The notes under the pieces: model-generated
What the model saw: the letters and a program-made list of their open reading frames with translations, nothing else
The model's database searches: none
What the model was told of the DNA's origin: nothing
Source: an uncultured Lentisphaeria bacterium
GTDB taxonomy: Bacteria > Verrucomicrobiota > Lentisphaeria > Victivallales > UBA1829
DNA length: 54,926 bases
Direction of reading: 5' to 3'
NCBI GenBank assembly: GCA_949282305.1
Contig: CASDPB010000084.1
Span: 1 to 54,926, forward strand
Position numbers and translations under genes: made by a program
Part shown: positions 15,609 through 24,239 of the stretch, in pieces
Layout of the letters: each line of letters starts with the position of its first letter
How positions within the stretch are numbered: the stretch's first letter is position 1

Positions 15609-15890
15609 TCAGGAATCGGATTTTTTGCCGGTGCCTTCCGCTGCGGCGGCAGCCGCCTTGGCTGCGGCGATTTCCGACATGAAGTCATCCGGAATGTTGT
15701 CTTCAAAGCTGGCAACCAGTTTGCCTTCCGCAATTTCGAGAAGGGCGACGTCAAGGAAGTTTTCATCCTTGCATCTGACCATCGGCTGTGCTCCGGTTGC
15801 AAGCAGACGTGCTCTCTTGGACGCCAGGACAATCAATGTTTTGGCATCGGGCACTTTTTCTCTTGCTCTTGCAAGATATTCGTTGTTCAT
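15609..15890 (-). CDS. rpoZ: RNA polymerase omega subunit
   Basis: A 93-residue protein matching the omega subunit, which helps assemble the beta-prime subunit. The core YLARAREKVPDAKTLIVLAS followed by KRARLLATGAQPMV and DVALLEIAEGKL is diagnostic: the (K/R)RAR segment and the ALxEIxxG helix. The C-terminus is an Ala-rich tail ending in GTGKKSDS. ATG 15890 follows AAAGGAG. It sits 16 bp after the acyl-CoA dehydrogenase gene, an unusual partner; rpoZ is more often near gmk. Confidence 0.85.
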   Translation of the reverse strand: MNNEYLARAREKVPDAKTLIVLASKRARLLATGAQPMVRCKDENFLDVALLEIAEGKLVASFEDNIPDDFMSEIAAAKAAAAAAEGTGKKSDS

Positions 15891-15906
15891 ACAGAACTCC
15901 TTTCGA

Positions 15907-17634
15907 TCAGTAGTCAATCACTTCGCGATGTCTGTCAATCATCGTGAGGTCATTGCTGAGAATGATCTGATTGTTGCGTTCAAAGTCATGGACCGCATCC
16001 AGAATATAACGTTCCGCCAGAGCTTCGCGTCTTGCGTCTTTCTGAGCGTCGCGGAGCATCAGGAGACTGACAAGGACGAATGTTTCGTTTTCCACCAGGT
16101 TCTTGGCTCTGAGGTTCTGGTATTCCGCATCTTTCTTTTCCGCTACGAATTTAACGGCGGCAAGCTGTTTTTCATACATGTCGCGAACCATGGACTTGAG
16201 TCTGCCGTAAAGACCTTCGGCTTTGATCCGGTCGAACAGCTCATCAAGATGTTTGTCGAGAACACGCTGCATGACACCGCCGATTGCCGCGACAATCTGA
16301 AGCTGGGTCGTGCCTTCGTAGATATTCGTGATACGGGCGTCGCGGTAGTAGCGCTCCGCGTCGAAGTCGTGCATGAAACCGGTTCCGCCGTGAATCTGGA
16401 TACAGTCATAGGCGATCTGATTTGCGGATTCGGTGGAGAGCGCCTTGCTCATCGGAGTCAGAACCGCGGCAAGTTTGGAATAGTATTTCGACTTTTCCCG
16501 CACTTCGGCGGTCTGTTCTTCCGGTGTTCCGTGTTCCATGATATGGTTGTAGGAGTTGCGCAGATCAACGTTTTTCGTTGTCTCATAGAGAAGCGCACGG
16601 GAGGCGGCGAGTTTCGTCTTCATCCTTGCGAGCATGTCGTAAATCGCAGGGAACTTGTCAATGCTCTGCTTGAACTGTTCACGCTCGGAAGCATATTTCT
16701 TCGCTTCGCGGTAGGCAGCCTCGGCGATACCGACCGCCTGTGCGCTGATTGCAACGCGCGCACCGTTCATCAGGGACATGACGTATTTCGTGAGTCCGCG
16801 TCTGCGCTGTCCGCAGAGTTCCGCCGGAACGTTGTTGTACTGAAGCTCGCAGGTCGCAACCCCGTGGATGCCGAGCTTGTGCTCAATGCGGCGGACGACC
16901 AGTTCCGGGCATTTTTCGCAGATGAACATGGAAAGACCGCGTCCATCGGTCGTGCCCTCTTCGGAACGGGCGAGAACCAGGTGAGTCTTGGCGCATCCGT
17001 TCGTGATGAAACGCTTCATGCCGTTCAGATACCACTTGCCTGTCTTGGGATCCTGCGTTGCCTTGAGACGGACGGACTGAAGGTCGGAACCGGAATCCGG
17101 CTCCGTGAGGTCCATTGCGCCGTCGGCTTCGCCGCTGGCGAATCCGGGCAGATATTTTGCCCGCTGTTCCTCGTCGCCGAATTCGCAGATGGTTTCTCCG
17201 ATGTCCTGAAGTCCGAACAGATTCTGAAGAGAGGCGTCGGCGCGGGAAACCATTTCAGTCATCATCGTGTAGATGGTGGTCGGGAAATTGAGTCCGCCAT
17301 ATTGCCGGGGAAGAATCACTCCCATGACTCCCGCGTCTTTGAGTTCCTGAAGATTCTTTCTGGTCAGGGGATGGTAAGTAACCACGCCATTTTCAAAATG
17401 CGGTCCTTCCTCGTCGACCTGTCTGGAGCGCGGCGCGATTCTTTCGCCGGTGACGTCGCCGATGACGGCAAGCACTTTATCGTAACTGTCGATGGCGTCC
17501 TCATAGTTTTCGGGAGCGTAATCGAATTTTTCCGCTTCGGTATAATCCTTTTCTTTCAGCTTGACGACTTCCTCGAGTTCGAGGTTCTTCAGCGTGAAGA
17601 GCAGATCCGGGTTGTCATTGTAAAAATTAGACAT
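15907..17634 (-). CDS. acyl-CoA dehydrogenase
   Basis: A 575-residue FAD enzyme, longer than the roughly 380-residue short-chain dehydrogenases. It has an N-terminal extension (about 1-70) and a C-terminal helical extension of about 110 residues, as in the DUF1974- or AcdB-like long forms. Core motifs are GVILPRQYGGLNFP, DLTEPDSGSDLQSVRL (FAD/substrate loop) and WYLNGMKRFITNG. The active-site strand RYYRDARITNIYEGTTQLQ contains the catalytic Glu of the YEGT motif. It oxidises an acyl-CoA, passing electrons to the ETF encoded immediately upstream. Substrate chain length is not evident. Confidence 0.93.
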   Translation of the reverse strand: MSNFYNDNPDLLFTLKNLELEEVVKLKEKDYTEAEKFDYAPENYEDAIDSYDKVLAVIGDVTGERIAPRSRQVDEEGPHFENGVVTYHPLTRKNLQELKDAGVMGVILPRQYGGLNFPTTIYTMMTEMVSRADASLQNLFGLQDIGETICEFGDEEQRAKYLPGFASGEADGAMDLTEPDSGSDLQSVRLKATQDPKTGKWYLNGMKRFITNGCAKTHLVLARSEEGTTDGRGLSMFICEKCPELVVRRIEHKLGIHGVATCELQYNNVPAELCGQRRRGLTKYVMSLMNGARVAISAQAVGIAEAAYREAKKYASEREQFKQSIDKFPAIYDMLARMKTKLAASRALLYETTKNVDLRNSYNHIMEHGTPEEQTAEVREKSKYYSKLAAVLTPMSKALSTESANQIAYDCIQIHGGTGFMHDFDAERYYRDARITNIYEGTTQLQIVAAIGGVMQRVLDKHLDELFDRIKAEGLYGRLKSMVRDMYEKQLAAVKFVAEKKDAEYQNLRAKNLVENETFVLVSLLMLRDAQKDARREALAERYILDAVHDFERNNQIILSNDLTMIDRHREVIDY

Positions 17635-17647
17635 GATGTTCGTCCTC

Positions 17648-18676
17648 TCAGGCTTTGGCTTTGTAGGCTTTGATCATCATCGGTATGATGGTGTTGAGAT
17701 CCCCGATGATACCATAATGTGCAACGGAGAAGATCGGTGCGCCCGGATCGCTGTTGATGGCAATGATCTTCTTGCTTTCCTTCATCCCCGCGACATGCTG
17801 GACGGAGCCGCTGATGCCGCATGCGATGTAGAGCTTGGGTCTGACCGTCACGCCGGTCTGCCCGACCTGATGATCGTGATCAATCCAGCCGGCATCGACC
17901 GCCGCGCGGGAGGCTCCGACTTCTCCTCCGAGTGCTTCTGCGAGATCGTGGATCAGCTTGAAGTTCTCCTTGGAGCCGACCCCGTAACCGCCGGAAACGA
18001 TGATCTGCGCACCTTTGAGGTTGACGCTCTTCTCCTGGCGGATTCGTTCAATGACCTTCATCACCGTCTCTTTTTCCGTGAGAGCGACATTGACTTTGAC
18101 GATTTCGCCTTTGAGTCCCGGTGTGGGCGCGTCCATCTTCATGACGCCTTCGCGAACCGTAACCATCTGCGGGTCGTCCCAGGTGTTGACGATGGTTGCG
18201 ATGATGTTTCCGCCGAATGCGGGACGGATCTGCATCAGTTTGTCGGTATAGGACTTTTTGTTGACCTTGTCGTCGAAATCGTCAATCTGGAGATCCGTGC
18301 AGTCCGCCGTGAGCCCCGCGAGTTTTTCGGAGGCGATACGCGGTGCGAGTTCACGTCCCTTCATCGTCGCTCCGAAGAGCAGGATGTTGGGCTTGTGTTC
18401 CTTGATGAGATCCATGATGACCTTCGCATAAGGGAGAACCGTGAACGGTTCAAGCCGTTTGTCTTCCGCGAGGAACACGGTCTTGACTCCGTAGCTGAAC
18501 AGTGTGTCGGCACAGTGCGCGACGTTGTCGCCGAGAAGAACCGCTTCGACTTTGACGCCGAGTTTGGAGGCAAGCTCTTTTCCTTTGCAGACGAGTTCGA
18601 GGCTGACGTCGGCGATTTTTCCGCCTTCCTGCTCGATGAATACCCATACGTTACCGATTTTTGTCATATTGCTCAC
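17648..18676 (-). CDS. etfA: electron transfer flavoprotein alpha subunit
   Basis: A 342-residue FixB/EtfA protein. The C-terminal FAD-binding region has the family signature VSGGYGVGSKENFKLIHDLA, then GEVGASRAAVDAGWIDHDHQ and QTGVTVRPKLYIACGISGSVQH. The N-terminal domain (WVFIEQEGGKIADVSLELV) pairs with EtfB. The start ATGA overlaps the etfB stop by 4 bp, so translation is coupled. With the adjacent dehydrogenase it forms an electron-transfer module. Whether this ETF is classical or electron-bifurcating cannot be decided by eye. Confidence 0.95.
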   Translation of the reverse strand: MSNMTKIGNVWVFIEQEGGKIADVSLELVCKGKELASKLGVKVEAVLLGDNVAHCADTLFSYGVKTVFLAEDKRLEPFTVLPYAKVIMDLIKEHKPNILLFGATMKGRELAPRIASEKLAGLTADCTDLQIDDFDDKVNKKSYTDKLMQIRPAFGGNIIATIVNTWDDPQMVTVREGVMKMDAPTPGLKGEIVKVNVALTEKETVMKVIERIRQEKSVNLKGAQIIVSGGYGVGSKENFKLIHDLAEALGGEVGASRAAVDAGWIDHDHQVGQTGVTVRPKLYIACGISGSVQHVAGMKESKKIIAINSDPGAPIFSVAHYGIIGDLNTIIPMMIKAYKAKA

Positions 18677-19566
18677 CCTAATGTGTGGTCTTCGATAAGT
18701 TCATGTATAAAACTGGAGATGCCGGCTTCGGTAGGCTCAATTTTCTTGAAGTCGCTTGCGGTAAGCACGACGCTCATGATCTGCTTGACTTTGGTGGGAG
18801 AACCGGCAAGACCGCATCTCTTGAGGTCCGCACCGGTTTCGGCGGCGGTCCATTCCTTGATGAGAAGTCCTTTCTCTCCGTAGACTTTTTCAAATTCGGC
18901 CATCTGCCCGGACTCCGCGTAGGTGCTGCCCTGCGCCGCTGCAAATTCGGAACGGGTTTTGGCTTTCTTGTATTTCATAATGCGTTTTGCATTCTGCGGG
19001 CGGGGCTCGTTGGCGTCGATGACAGTCAGGAGAACGGGCATCGGGGCTTCAAGGATTTCATAACCGCCTTCAATTGCGCGTTTTGCCCTGATCGTCCTGT
19101 CTTTGAGTTCGAGAACCTGTTCCACATAGGAAATCTGGGGAATTGCGAGTTTTTCCGCAATCTGGGGACCGACCTGGGCGGTGTCTCCGTCGATTGCCTG
19201 TCTGCCGCAGAGGATCAGATCGAAATCACCGATTTTCTTCGCGCAGCAGCTGAGTGCATAACTGGTTGCCAGTGTGTCCGAACCGGCAAAGGCGCGGTCC
19301 GTGAGAAGGACGGCTTCATCGGCACCCATGCAGAGCGCGTCTCTGAGAACTTTGGATGCGTTCGGAGGTCCCATGGTCGCCACAACGACTTTTGCGTCAT
19401 AGTTGTCCTTGATCTGAAGCGCGAGCTCCAGAGCATTGAGATCCTCAGGGTTGAAAATTGCCGGCAATGCCTGCCTGTTTACAGTGCCATCGGGTTTCAT
19501 AGCCTGTCCCGTGACATTCTGTGTGTCAGGGACCTGCTTGACAAACACTATGATTTTATACTGCAC
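18673..19566 (-). CDS. etfB: electron transfer flavoprotein beta subunit
   Basis: A 297-residue EtfB/FixA protein: IIVFVKQVPDTQN at the start, then NPEDLNALELALQIKD, VVATMGPPNASKVLRDALCM and GADEAVLLTDRAFAGSDTLA. DLILCGRQAIDGDTAQVGPQ is the EtfB signature and binds the second cofactor (AMP, or FAD in bifurcating forms). Start is GTG 19566, after AAGGAG. It is the first gene of the etfB-etfA-dehydrogenase operon. The 230-bp upstream gap is AT-rich and probably holds the promoter (a TTGACG box is visible but the -10 is unclear). Confidence 0.95.
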   Translation of the reverse strand: MQYKIIVFVKQVPDTQNVTGQAMKPDGTVNRQALPAIFNPEDLNALELALQIKDNYDAKVVVATMGPPNASKVLRDALCMGADEAVLLTDRAFAGSDTLATSYALSCCAKKIGDFDLILCGRQAIDGDTAQVGPQIAEKLAIPQISYVEQVLELKDRTIRAKRAIEGGYEILEAPMPVLLTVIDANEPRPQNAKRIMKYKKAKTRSEFAAAQGSTYAESGQMAEFEKVYGEKGLLIKEWTAAETGADLKRCGLAGSPTKVKQIMSVVLTASDFKKIEPTEAGISSFIHELIEDHTLG

Positions 19567-19797
19567 TGGCTGCTCCTTGTTTGTTAGTTTATTGTTTTAA
19601 TTGTTAAGTTGTCGTCAAAATAAAGAACGAACATCTCCGGGCACCAACACGTCCGGCTATAAAAACAGGATTTCAATATAGCACGCCCGATTGAAAATGC
19701 AAAGTTTTTTATGAACCGCCAAATAAAAAAATCTCATATTCTTTCGGAACGGACGCACGGACGGGATGCCTTTTCCCGTTTTCCCGCGGGGGTGCCG

Positions 19798-20796
19798 TTA
19801 CTGCTGTTCGCGTTTTCCCCTCCCGTGGAGAACCGAGGACGGATTGTCATTGATGTACTGGATCAGATCCGTCATGGCGTCCAGCGCTTCGTTCAGTTTC
19901 AGGATCGTCGTCTTGATGCTGGAATCGCTGTCGCTGATGGAGTCGGAAAGTTCGCGGATGGATGCCGTTGTCTGCGGTATCTTTGAATTTTCCACAGTTT
20001 TTTCCAGTCCGGTGGAAAGTTCGCGGATGCTTCTGACCGTCTGCTCCAGCTCCGCCATCAGGGCGTTCAGTTTTTCCGGAGTGACTGCGCCGTTCAGCGT
20101 GTCGATCGCCTTGCCTGCCTTTCTGATGATGCCGTCGGCATTGTCCAGCAGGTTCTGAAGTTTCGGGTCGTTGAGTGTCCTGTTCGCCGCACCGAGAAGC
20201 GTGACCGTTTCCTCGGATATTTTCCTGAAGTCGATGGAAGCGATATTCGCAAGGATTTCCGTCATGTTGAAACGCAGGCTGGACATCAGCGACGGAGTGG
20301 AAGGCATATAAAACACTCCTTCGTGAAGTCCCGGTTTGACATCTGCGTCCGCGATACGGCCGTTCACGTCCTTGAAAAAGTCCATTTCGACATATTTGAT
20401 TCCCGTAATGCCGTCCGGCTCGATGCGGCAGCGGAGCCCCTTGTCGATTTCGGAAAGGATGTATTTATAGAAGTCCGGTGCGGAAATCGGGGATTGCGTG
20501 AAGATGTTTTTGCCGATTTTCGTTTTGAACTTGGAGAGATCAATGACCATGTCGATGCGGATCGTCTGGCTTTCCATGATGATCGTGATGTCGCTGACAT
20601 TGCCTATCGGGACGCCGCGGAATTTAACTGCCGAGCCGCTGTTCAGCCCTTGCACGGATTCCTCCACAAAGGTTGCCATGTGCGCACGCGACTTGAACAG
20701 CGAATCGAAAATTCCCATTGACGCGACTGCCGCGATAAAGAGAAGAAGCGATATTGTGACAAAAAGCCCGAGTTTGAATTTGTTGGTTTCCACCAT
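19798..20796 (-). CDS. mlaD: MlaD-type MCE-domain lipid transport protein
   Basis: A 332-residue protein with one N-terminal membrane helix (LGLFVTISLLLFIAAVASMG) and one MCE domain at about 36-115, seen as VQGLNSGSAVKFRGVPIGNV. The long C-terminal part is helical with a possible coiled coil (LMAELEQTVRSIRELSTGLE). MCE proteins form a periplasmic ring that passes phospholipids between inner and outer membranes. It follows the ATPase gene by 12 bp. This gene is larger than Escherichia coli MlaD (183 residues); no MlaB or MlaC homologue is adjacent. It supports an outer membrane in this organism. Confidence 0.9.
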   Translation of the reverse strand: MVETNKFKLGLFVTISLLLFIAAVASMGIFDSLFKSRAHMATFVEESVQGLNSGSAVKFRGVPIGNVSDITIIMESQTIRIDMVIDLSKFKTKIGKNIFTQSPISAPDFYKYILSEIDKGLRCRIEPDGITGIKYVEMDFFKDVNGRIADADVKPGLHEGVFYMPSTPSLMSSLRFNMTEILANIASIDFRKISEETVTLLGAANRTLNDPKLQNLLDNADGIIRKAGKAIDTLNGAVTPEKLNALMAELEQTVRSIRELSTGLEKTVENSKIPQTTASIRELSDSISDSDSSIKTTILKLNEALDAMTDLIQYINDNPSSVLHGRGKREQQ

Positions 20797-20808
20797 GTCT
20801 GCACCTCT

Positions 20809-21576
20809 TTATTGTTGATGAACAGCCGGGTCATGCCCGCGGTTCAGGAAAAGCCTGACGAACGGATTGGATGAATGGTTTTTCAGTTCCAGCGGGGGAC
20901 CGTCGGCAATGATGCCCTTTGTTTTTGCATCCAGCATGACGGCGCGGTCCGCGATGGCGAAAATGCTTTCGAGTTCATGCGTCACCACGATGATTGTCGC
21001 CCCGGTTTTTTCCCGGATGTCCAGAATCAGTTTGTCGAGACTGGCGGAACTGAGCGGGTCAAGCCCGGCGGACGGTTCGTCGAAGAAGAGAATATCCGGG
21101 TCCAGTGCGAGGGAACGGGCGAACGCGGCGCGTTTCACCATTCCGCCGGAGAGATCGGACGGCATGTAATCCTGGTATCCATCCAGATTTACCAGTTTCA
21201 GCTTTTCCCTGACCTTGTCCCTGATTTCCGCTTTGGACATTTTTGTATGTTCTTCCAGCGGGAGCGCGATATTTTCCGCAAGCGAAAGCGAACGGAACAG
21301 GGCGCCGCCCTGGTATGCCACGCCGAACTGCCGCATGATGGCACGTTTCCGGTCTCCTTCACTGCGGACGATGCTTTTTCCGTGGATCAGGACATCGCCC
21401 GCAATCGGGGAATAGAGCCCGATCATGTGCTTCATCAGCGTGCTTTTGCCGCATCCGGAACCGCCGAGAATCGTTACGATCTGTCCTCCCGGGATGTCGA
21501 AGGAGATATTTTCAAGGATCGTGCGGCTGCCGTATCCCGCGGAGAGATTCTGAACTGAAATCGCCGGTTGTTCCAT
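20809..21576 (-). CDS. mlaF: ABC transporter ATPase of an Mla-type lipid transporter
   Basis: A 255-residue cytoplasmic ATPase. Walker A is GGSGCGKST (38-46), the signature is DLSGGMVKRAAFARSLA, Walker B is ILFFDEPSAGLDP, and the switch His is in VVTHELESIFAI. The order mlaE-mlaF-mlaD and the MlaF-like signature motif point to phospholipid transport with the adjacent permease and MCE protein. It starts 4 bp after mlaE ends. Confidence 0.92.
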   Translation of the reverse strand: MEQPAISVQNLSAGYGSRTILENISFDIPGGQIVTILGGSGCGKSTLMKHMIGLYSPIAGDVLIHGKSIVRSEGDRKRAIMRQFGVAYQGGALFRSLSLAENIALPLEEHTKMSKAEIRDKVREKLKLVNLDGYQDYMPSDLSGGMVKRAAFARSLALDPDILFFDEPSAGLDPLSSASLDKLILDIREKTGATIIVVTHELESIFAIADRAVMLDAKTKGIIADGPPLELKNHSSNPFVRLFLNRGHDPAVHQQ

Positions 21577-21580
21577 TGCG

Positions 21581-22390
21581 TCACCCGAAGAAGATCGTGT
21601 TGAACAGATGAGCGAGAAGCGTGTCGCACAGAATGATGAAAAGAATGCTGATCACGACTGCCGTGGTGGTTGCCCTGCCGACTGCGATGGAGTCGTTGCC
21701 GGTGCGGAATCCACGCCAGCATCCTGTGACCGTGATGATGACTGCAAAGATGACGCTTTTGAAGATGCTTTCAAAGAAATATTCCGGCTTGACCCATTCG
21801 ACGGTCTGCTGATAATAAGTCTGGAGAGGCATTCCCAGCGCGGATTTTCCGACGATCATTCCGCCGGCGATGCCCATGATGTCCCCGATTGTCGTAAGCA
21901 TCGGAATCATCAGCATCATGGCGATGAGTTTTGGGATTACGAGGAAACGCTCCGGTATGAAACCCATGGTCCGCATGGCGTCGATCTCCTCGGAGACTTT
22001 CATTGTCCCGATTTCCGCGGCGAAGGCGGAACCTGCGCGGCCGGTCGCGACGATTGCAACCATCATCGGCCCGAGTTCGCGCACCACGGAACAGCCGACG
22101 AGCCCCGGCAGAAACGCATCCGCGCCGTACTTGTGCATCTGAACCGCGCACTGGTAGCCGAGGATGATTCCCGTGAGAAGGCAGATCAGTGCCGTGATGG
22201 GAAGACCGTCCGAACCGCACATGTTCATGTAGAACAGTGTCTCGCGCCAGCGTATTTTCTTCGGGTGCCGGAGCGCGTCAAACCATGCGGAAGTGACCTC
22301 TCCGATAAACAGAATCAGATTCAAGGTCTCCTTCCAGATGACGCAGGACACTTCTCCCACCTGCAGAAATATGCTGTTTCTGTCGACCAT
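21581..22390 (-). CDS. mlaE: MlaE-type permease of a lipid ABC transporter
   Basis: About 269 residues with several membrane helices and the MlaE signatures VVRELGPMMVAIVATGRAGS, AFAAEIGTMKVSEEIDAMRT and MGFIPERFLVIPKLIAM. It forms the transmembrane part of an MCE transporter. I start it at ATG 22390, two bases after the NYN gene stop. An in-frame start at 22438 would overlap that gene further. No clear ribosome site is present, suggesting translational coupling to the NYN gene. The N-terminal MVDRNSIFLQVGEVSCVIWK is an amphipathic segment before the first helix. Confidence 0.92.
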   Translation of the reverse strand: MVDRNSIFLQVGEVSCVIWKETLNLILFIGEVTSAWFDALRHPKKIRWRETLFYMNMCGSDGLPITALICLLTGIILGYQCAVQMHKYGADAFLPGLVGCSVVRELGPMMVAIVATGRAGSAFAAEIGTMKVSEEIDAMRTMGFIPERFLVIPKLIAMMLMIPMLTTIGDIMGIAGGMIVGKSALGMPLQTYYQQTVEWVKPEYFFESIFKSVIFAVIITVTGCWRGFRTGNDSIAVGRATTTAVVISILFIILCDTLLAHLFNTIFFG

Positions 22391-22392
22391 GG

Positions 22393-23343
22393 TCAGCGTG
22401 GCGCCGCATGAGAGATCAGGGTGATGTTCTTGCAGCACTCTCCTCTGTCATTCATTCCCGGTTCATATTCCATGAGGTCTCCGATCTGGAGCTCGTTGAA
22501 ATCGCAGTTGCGCAGTTCTTCTATGAAGAAAAACAGGTTTTTCGACGGAATGTCGGTGGAAATGAATCCATATCCTCCGCGGAGCTGAACGATTCTCCCG
22601 CGCAGACGCGGCGGCTGTGCCGGGTTTTCGGAGGATTCGTCCGTGAAGTAGAGATTTTCTCCGGGAGCGGGAACATACTGGTTGTCCGGCGACTGCTGGT
22701 TGACGAACAGCATGTCGGGGCAGACTTCCGGAATTTTCTTCGTTCCGTTGATGACGTCGTGCATCCGGATCGGATAGGTCGCGTCGTTCATGAGCTTGGA
22801 CGACGTGCTGGTATAACGCTGATTGCCGTTGTCGTCGGTATATTCAAAATCCCACCCGAGCACCATGACGCGCGTTCCGAGTGAATTGAGCTTGCGCACC
22901 AGCGGCACGTAGTCGCCGTCGCTGGCGATCAGCACGACGACGTTGAACTTTTTGAATATGGTAAGTTCCAGCACTTCCAGTGCAAGAGACACATCCACTC
23001 CTTTTTCCCCGCCGCGCGACATCGGCAGATAATGGGTGACGATTCCCTCCCGCATCAGAATGTCGTCGAAGACACGCTCGTTGAGCAGAATCTGGCGTTC
23101 GTTTGCCTCCATTGCCGGAAGCCGCCCCCGGAAATAGTGGCAGTCTACGACCTGGCAGAATTTCGGGTTGATGTTTTCCTGGATGGCAATGTATTTTTTG
23201 ATGAATTCGTGAATCCCCGGAATGCTGAGCCTTGATTTCCGCGGATGCCCGTAGCAGTAATAGTTGCTGACATGGTAAAAATAGTTCCCATCGTAAAAGA
23301 TTCCGATGCGTAACAGTCTCATTTCCCGTTCATTGTAGATCAT
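22393..23343 (-). CDS. NYN-domain RNase-like protein fused to a cold-shock-like domain
   Basis: A 316-residue protein. Residues about 8-195 form a NYN (LabA/DUF88, PIN-like) nuclease domain: RIGIFYDGNYFYH with the first acidic residue, EKGVDVSLALEVLELTIFKK with the central Asp, and VVVLIASDGDYVPLVRKLN with the DGDY acid pair. The catalytic acidic set is therefore present. Residues about 250-310 (RGRIVQLRGGYGFISTDIPS, NLFFFIEEL, IGDLMEYEPG) match a cold-shock/OB fold with the GxGFI RNA-binding strand. Together they suggest an RNA-targeting nuclease. It overlaps or abuts mlaE, so it is the first gene of the lipid-transport operon. Met8 is an alternative start. Confidence 0.85.
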   Translation of the reverse strand: MIYNEREMRLLRIGIFYDGNYFYHVSNYYCYGHPRKSRLSIPGIHEFIKKYIAIQENINPKFCQVVDCHYFRGRLPAMEANERQILLNERVFDDILMREGIVTHYLPMSRGGEKGVDVSLALEVLELTIFKKFNVVVLIASDGDYVPLVRKLNSLGTRVMVLGWDFEYTDDNGNQRYTSTSSKLMNDATYPIRMHDVINGTKKIPEVCPDMLFVNQQSPDNQYVPAPGENLYFTDESSENPAQPPRLRGRIVQLRGGYGFISTDIPSKNLFFFIEELRNCDFNELQIGDLMEYEPGMNDRGECCKNITLISHAAPR

Positions 23344-23436
23344 TTTCTTCAGTACCGTTTAAAATAAAATCAATATATTTTCAATATAAAAGACGTCGGA
23401 TTTTTCATGTCCCGTACTAATAGCACGCCGGAAATC

Positions 23437-24225
23437 TTATTTCAACCGTTTTGCAAAACTATCATCGGGATATTCCGTTTTCAGGCGTTCCGCGAACTTG
23501 TCCGCCCGTGCATCCTTCAGTGCCTTGAGGTTTTCATAGGTGCGGTAAAGCGCTTCCGGATGTTTCGCACTTTTCGGAAAAAGCAGGGCAACCTGAAAGT
23601 AAAGGTTCGCGGCGTCTTTCCTGTTGCCGCGTCCGACCAGAATTTCCGCACGCTTCATGAACGCCGAGGAGGCGAGTTCATCATTCCTGCTTCGGGAGAC
23701 TTTCGCCAGAAGCTGTTCCGCAGCTTCCGTATTGCCTGTCTTCAGATAGAGCAGCGCAAGGCGGAACATGGCACGCTGATAGTCGTTTTCGAGCTCCGGA
23801 TTCAGAATTCTCGTTTTCCGGAGTTCCTCCAGCTTGCTGACGGCGTCGGGCGTCATGCCGAGCTTGTCGAGCGTGTCCGCCTCCATCATCATGCAGTAGA
23901 CATCCCATCCGAGATTCCGGTAATTGAGGTATGCCTTGAGATAGAGCTCCGCCGCCGCCTTGTAGTCGCCGCTTTTATATTTTGCGTCCGCTTCCGTGAC
24001 GTCCGCGGGTTTCGGCACCCAGGCGTAACGGTAGCGTCCTTTGGCAATCCGGACGCGCAGACTGCCGTTTTCCGGCGAGATGTATTCAAGGTCGCCGTTC
24101 GGCTTTGCCGTGATGGACGTTGTTTTGATCTGCTTGCCGTCGGAAGTGACGATCAGGCTTTCGCCTGCGGCAAAGGAGGGCAGGGCGAATGCCGCCAGCA
24201 GACAGATGGTCAGGATTTTTTTCAT
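23437..24225 (-). CDS. exported tetratricopeptide-repeat protein
   Basis: A 262-residue protein with a signal peptide (MKKILTICLLAAFALPSFAA). A short beta region follows (about 22-70), then TPR-like helical pairs: ADAKYKSGDYKAAAELYLKA, FRLALLYLKTGNTEAAEQLL and AEILVGRGNRKDAANLYFQV. This layout resembles YbgF/CpoB- or BamD-like periplasmic scaffolds that couple envelope construction, but the family cannot be fixed. It starts 14 bp after murC with AAGGAAA as ribosome site, so it is cotranscribed with a peptidoglycan gene. Confidence 0.8.
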   Translation of the reverse strand: MKKILTICLLAAFALPSFAAGESLIVTSDGKQIKTTSITAKPNGDLEYISPENGSLRVRIAKGRYRYAWVPKPADVTEADAKYKSGDYKAAAELYLKAYLNYRNLGWDVYCMMMEADTLDKLGMTPDAVSKLEELRKTRILNPELENDYQRAMFRLALLYLKTGNTEAAEQLLAKVSRSRNDELASSAFMKRAEILVGRGNRKDAANLYFQVALLFPKSAKHPEALYRTYENLKALKDARADKFAERLKTEYPDDSFAKRLK

Positions 24226-24239
24226 GGTGTTATTTCCTT

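Noticed and set aside
23370-23388. Direct repeat TCAATATA with an 11-bp period upstream of the NYN gene
   Set aside because: Short and AT-rich, and likely just overlapping -10-like sequence; no matching -35 box found at the expected distance.
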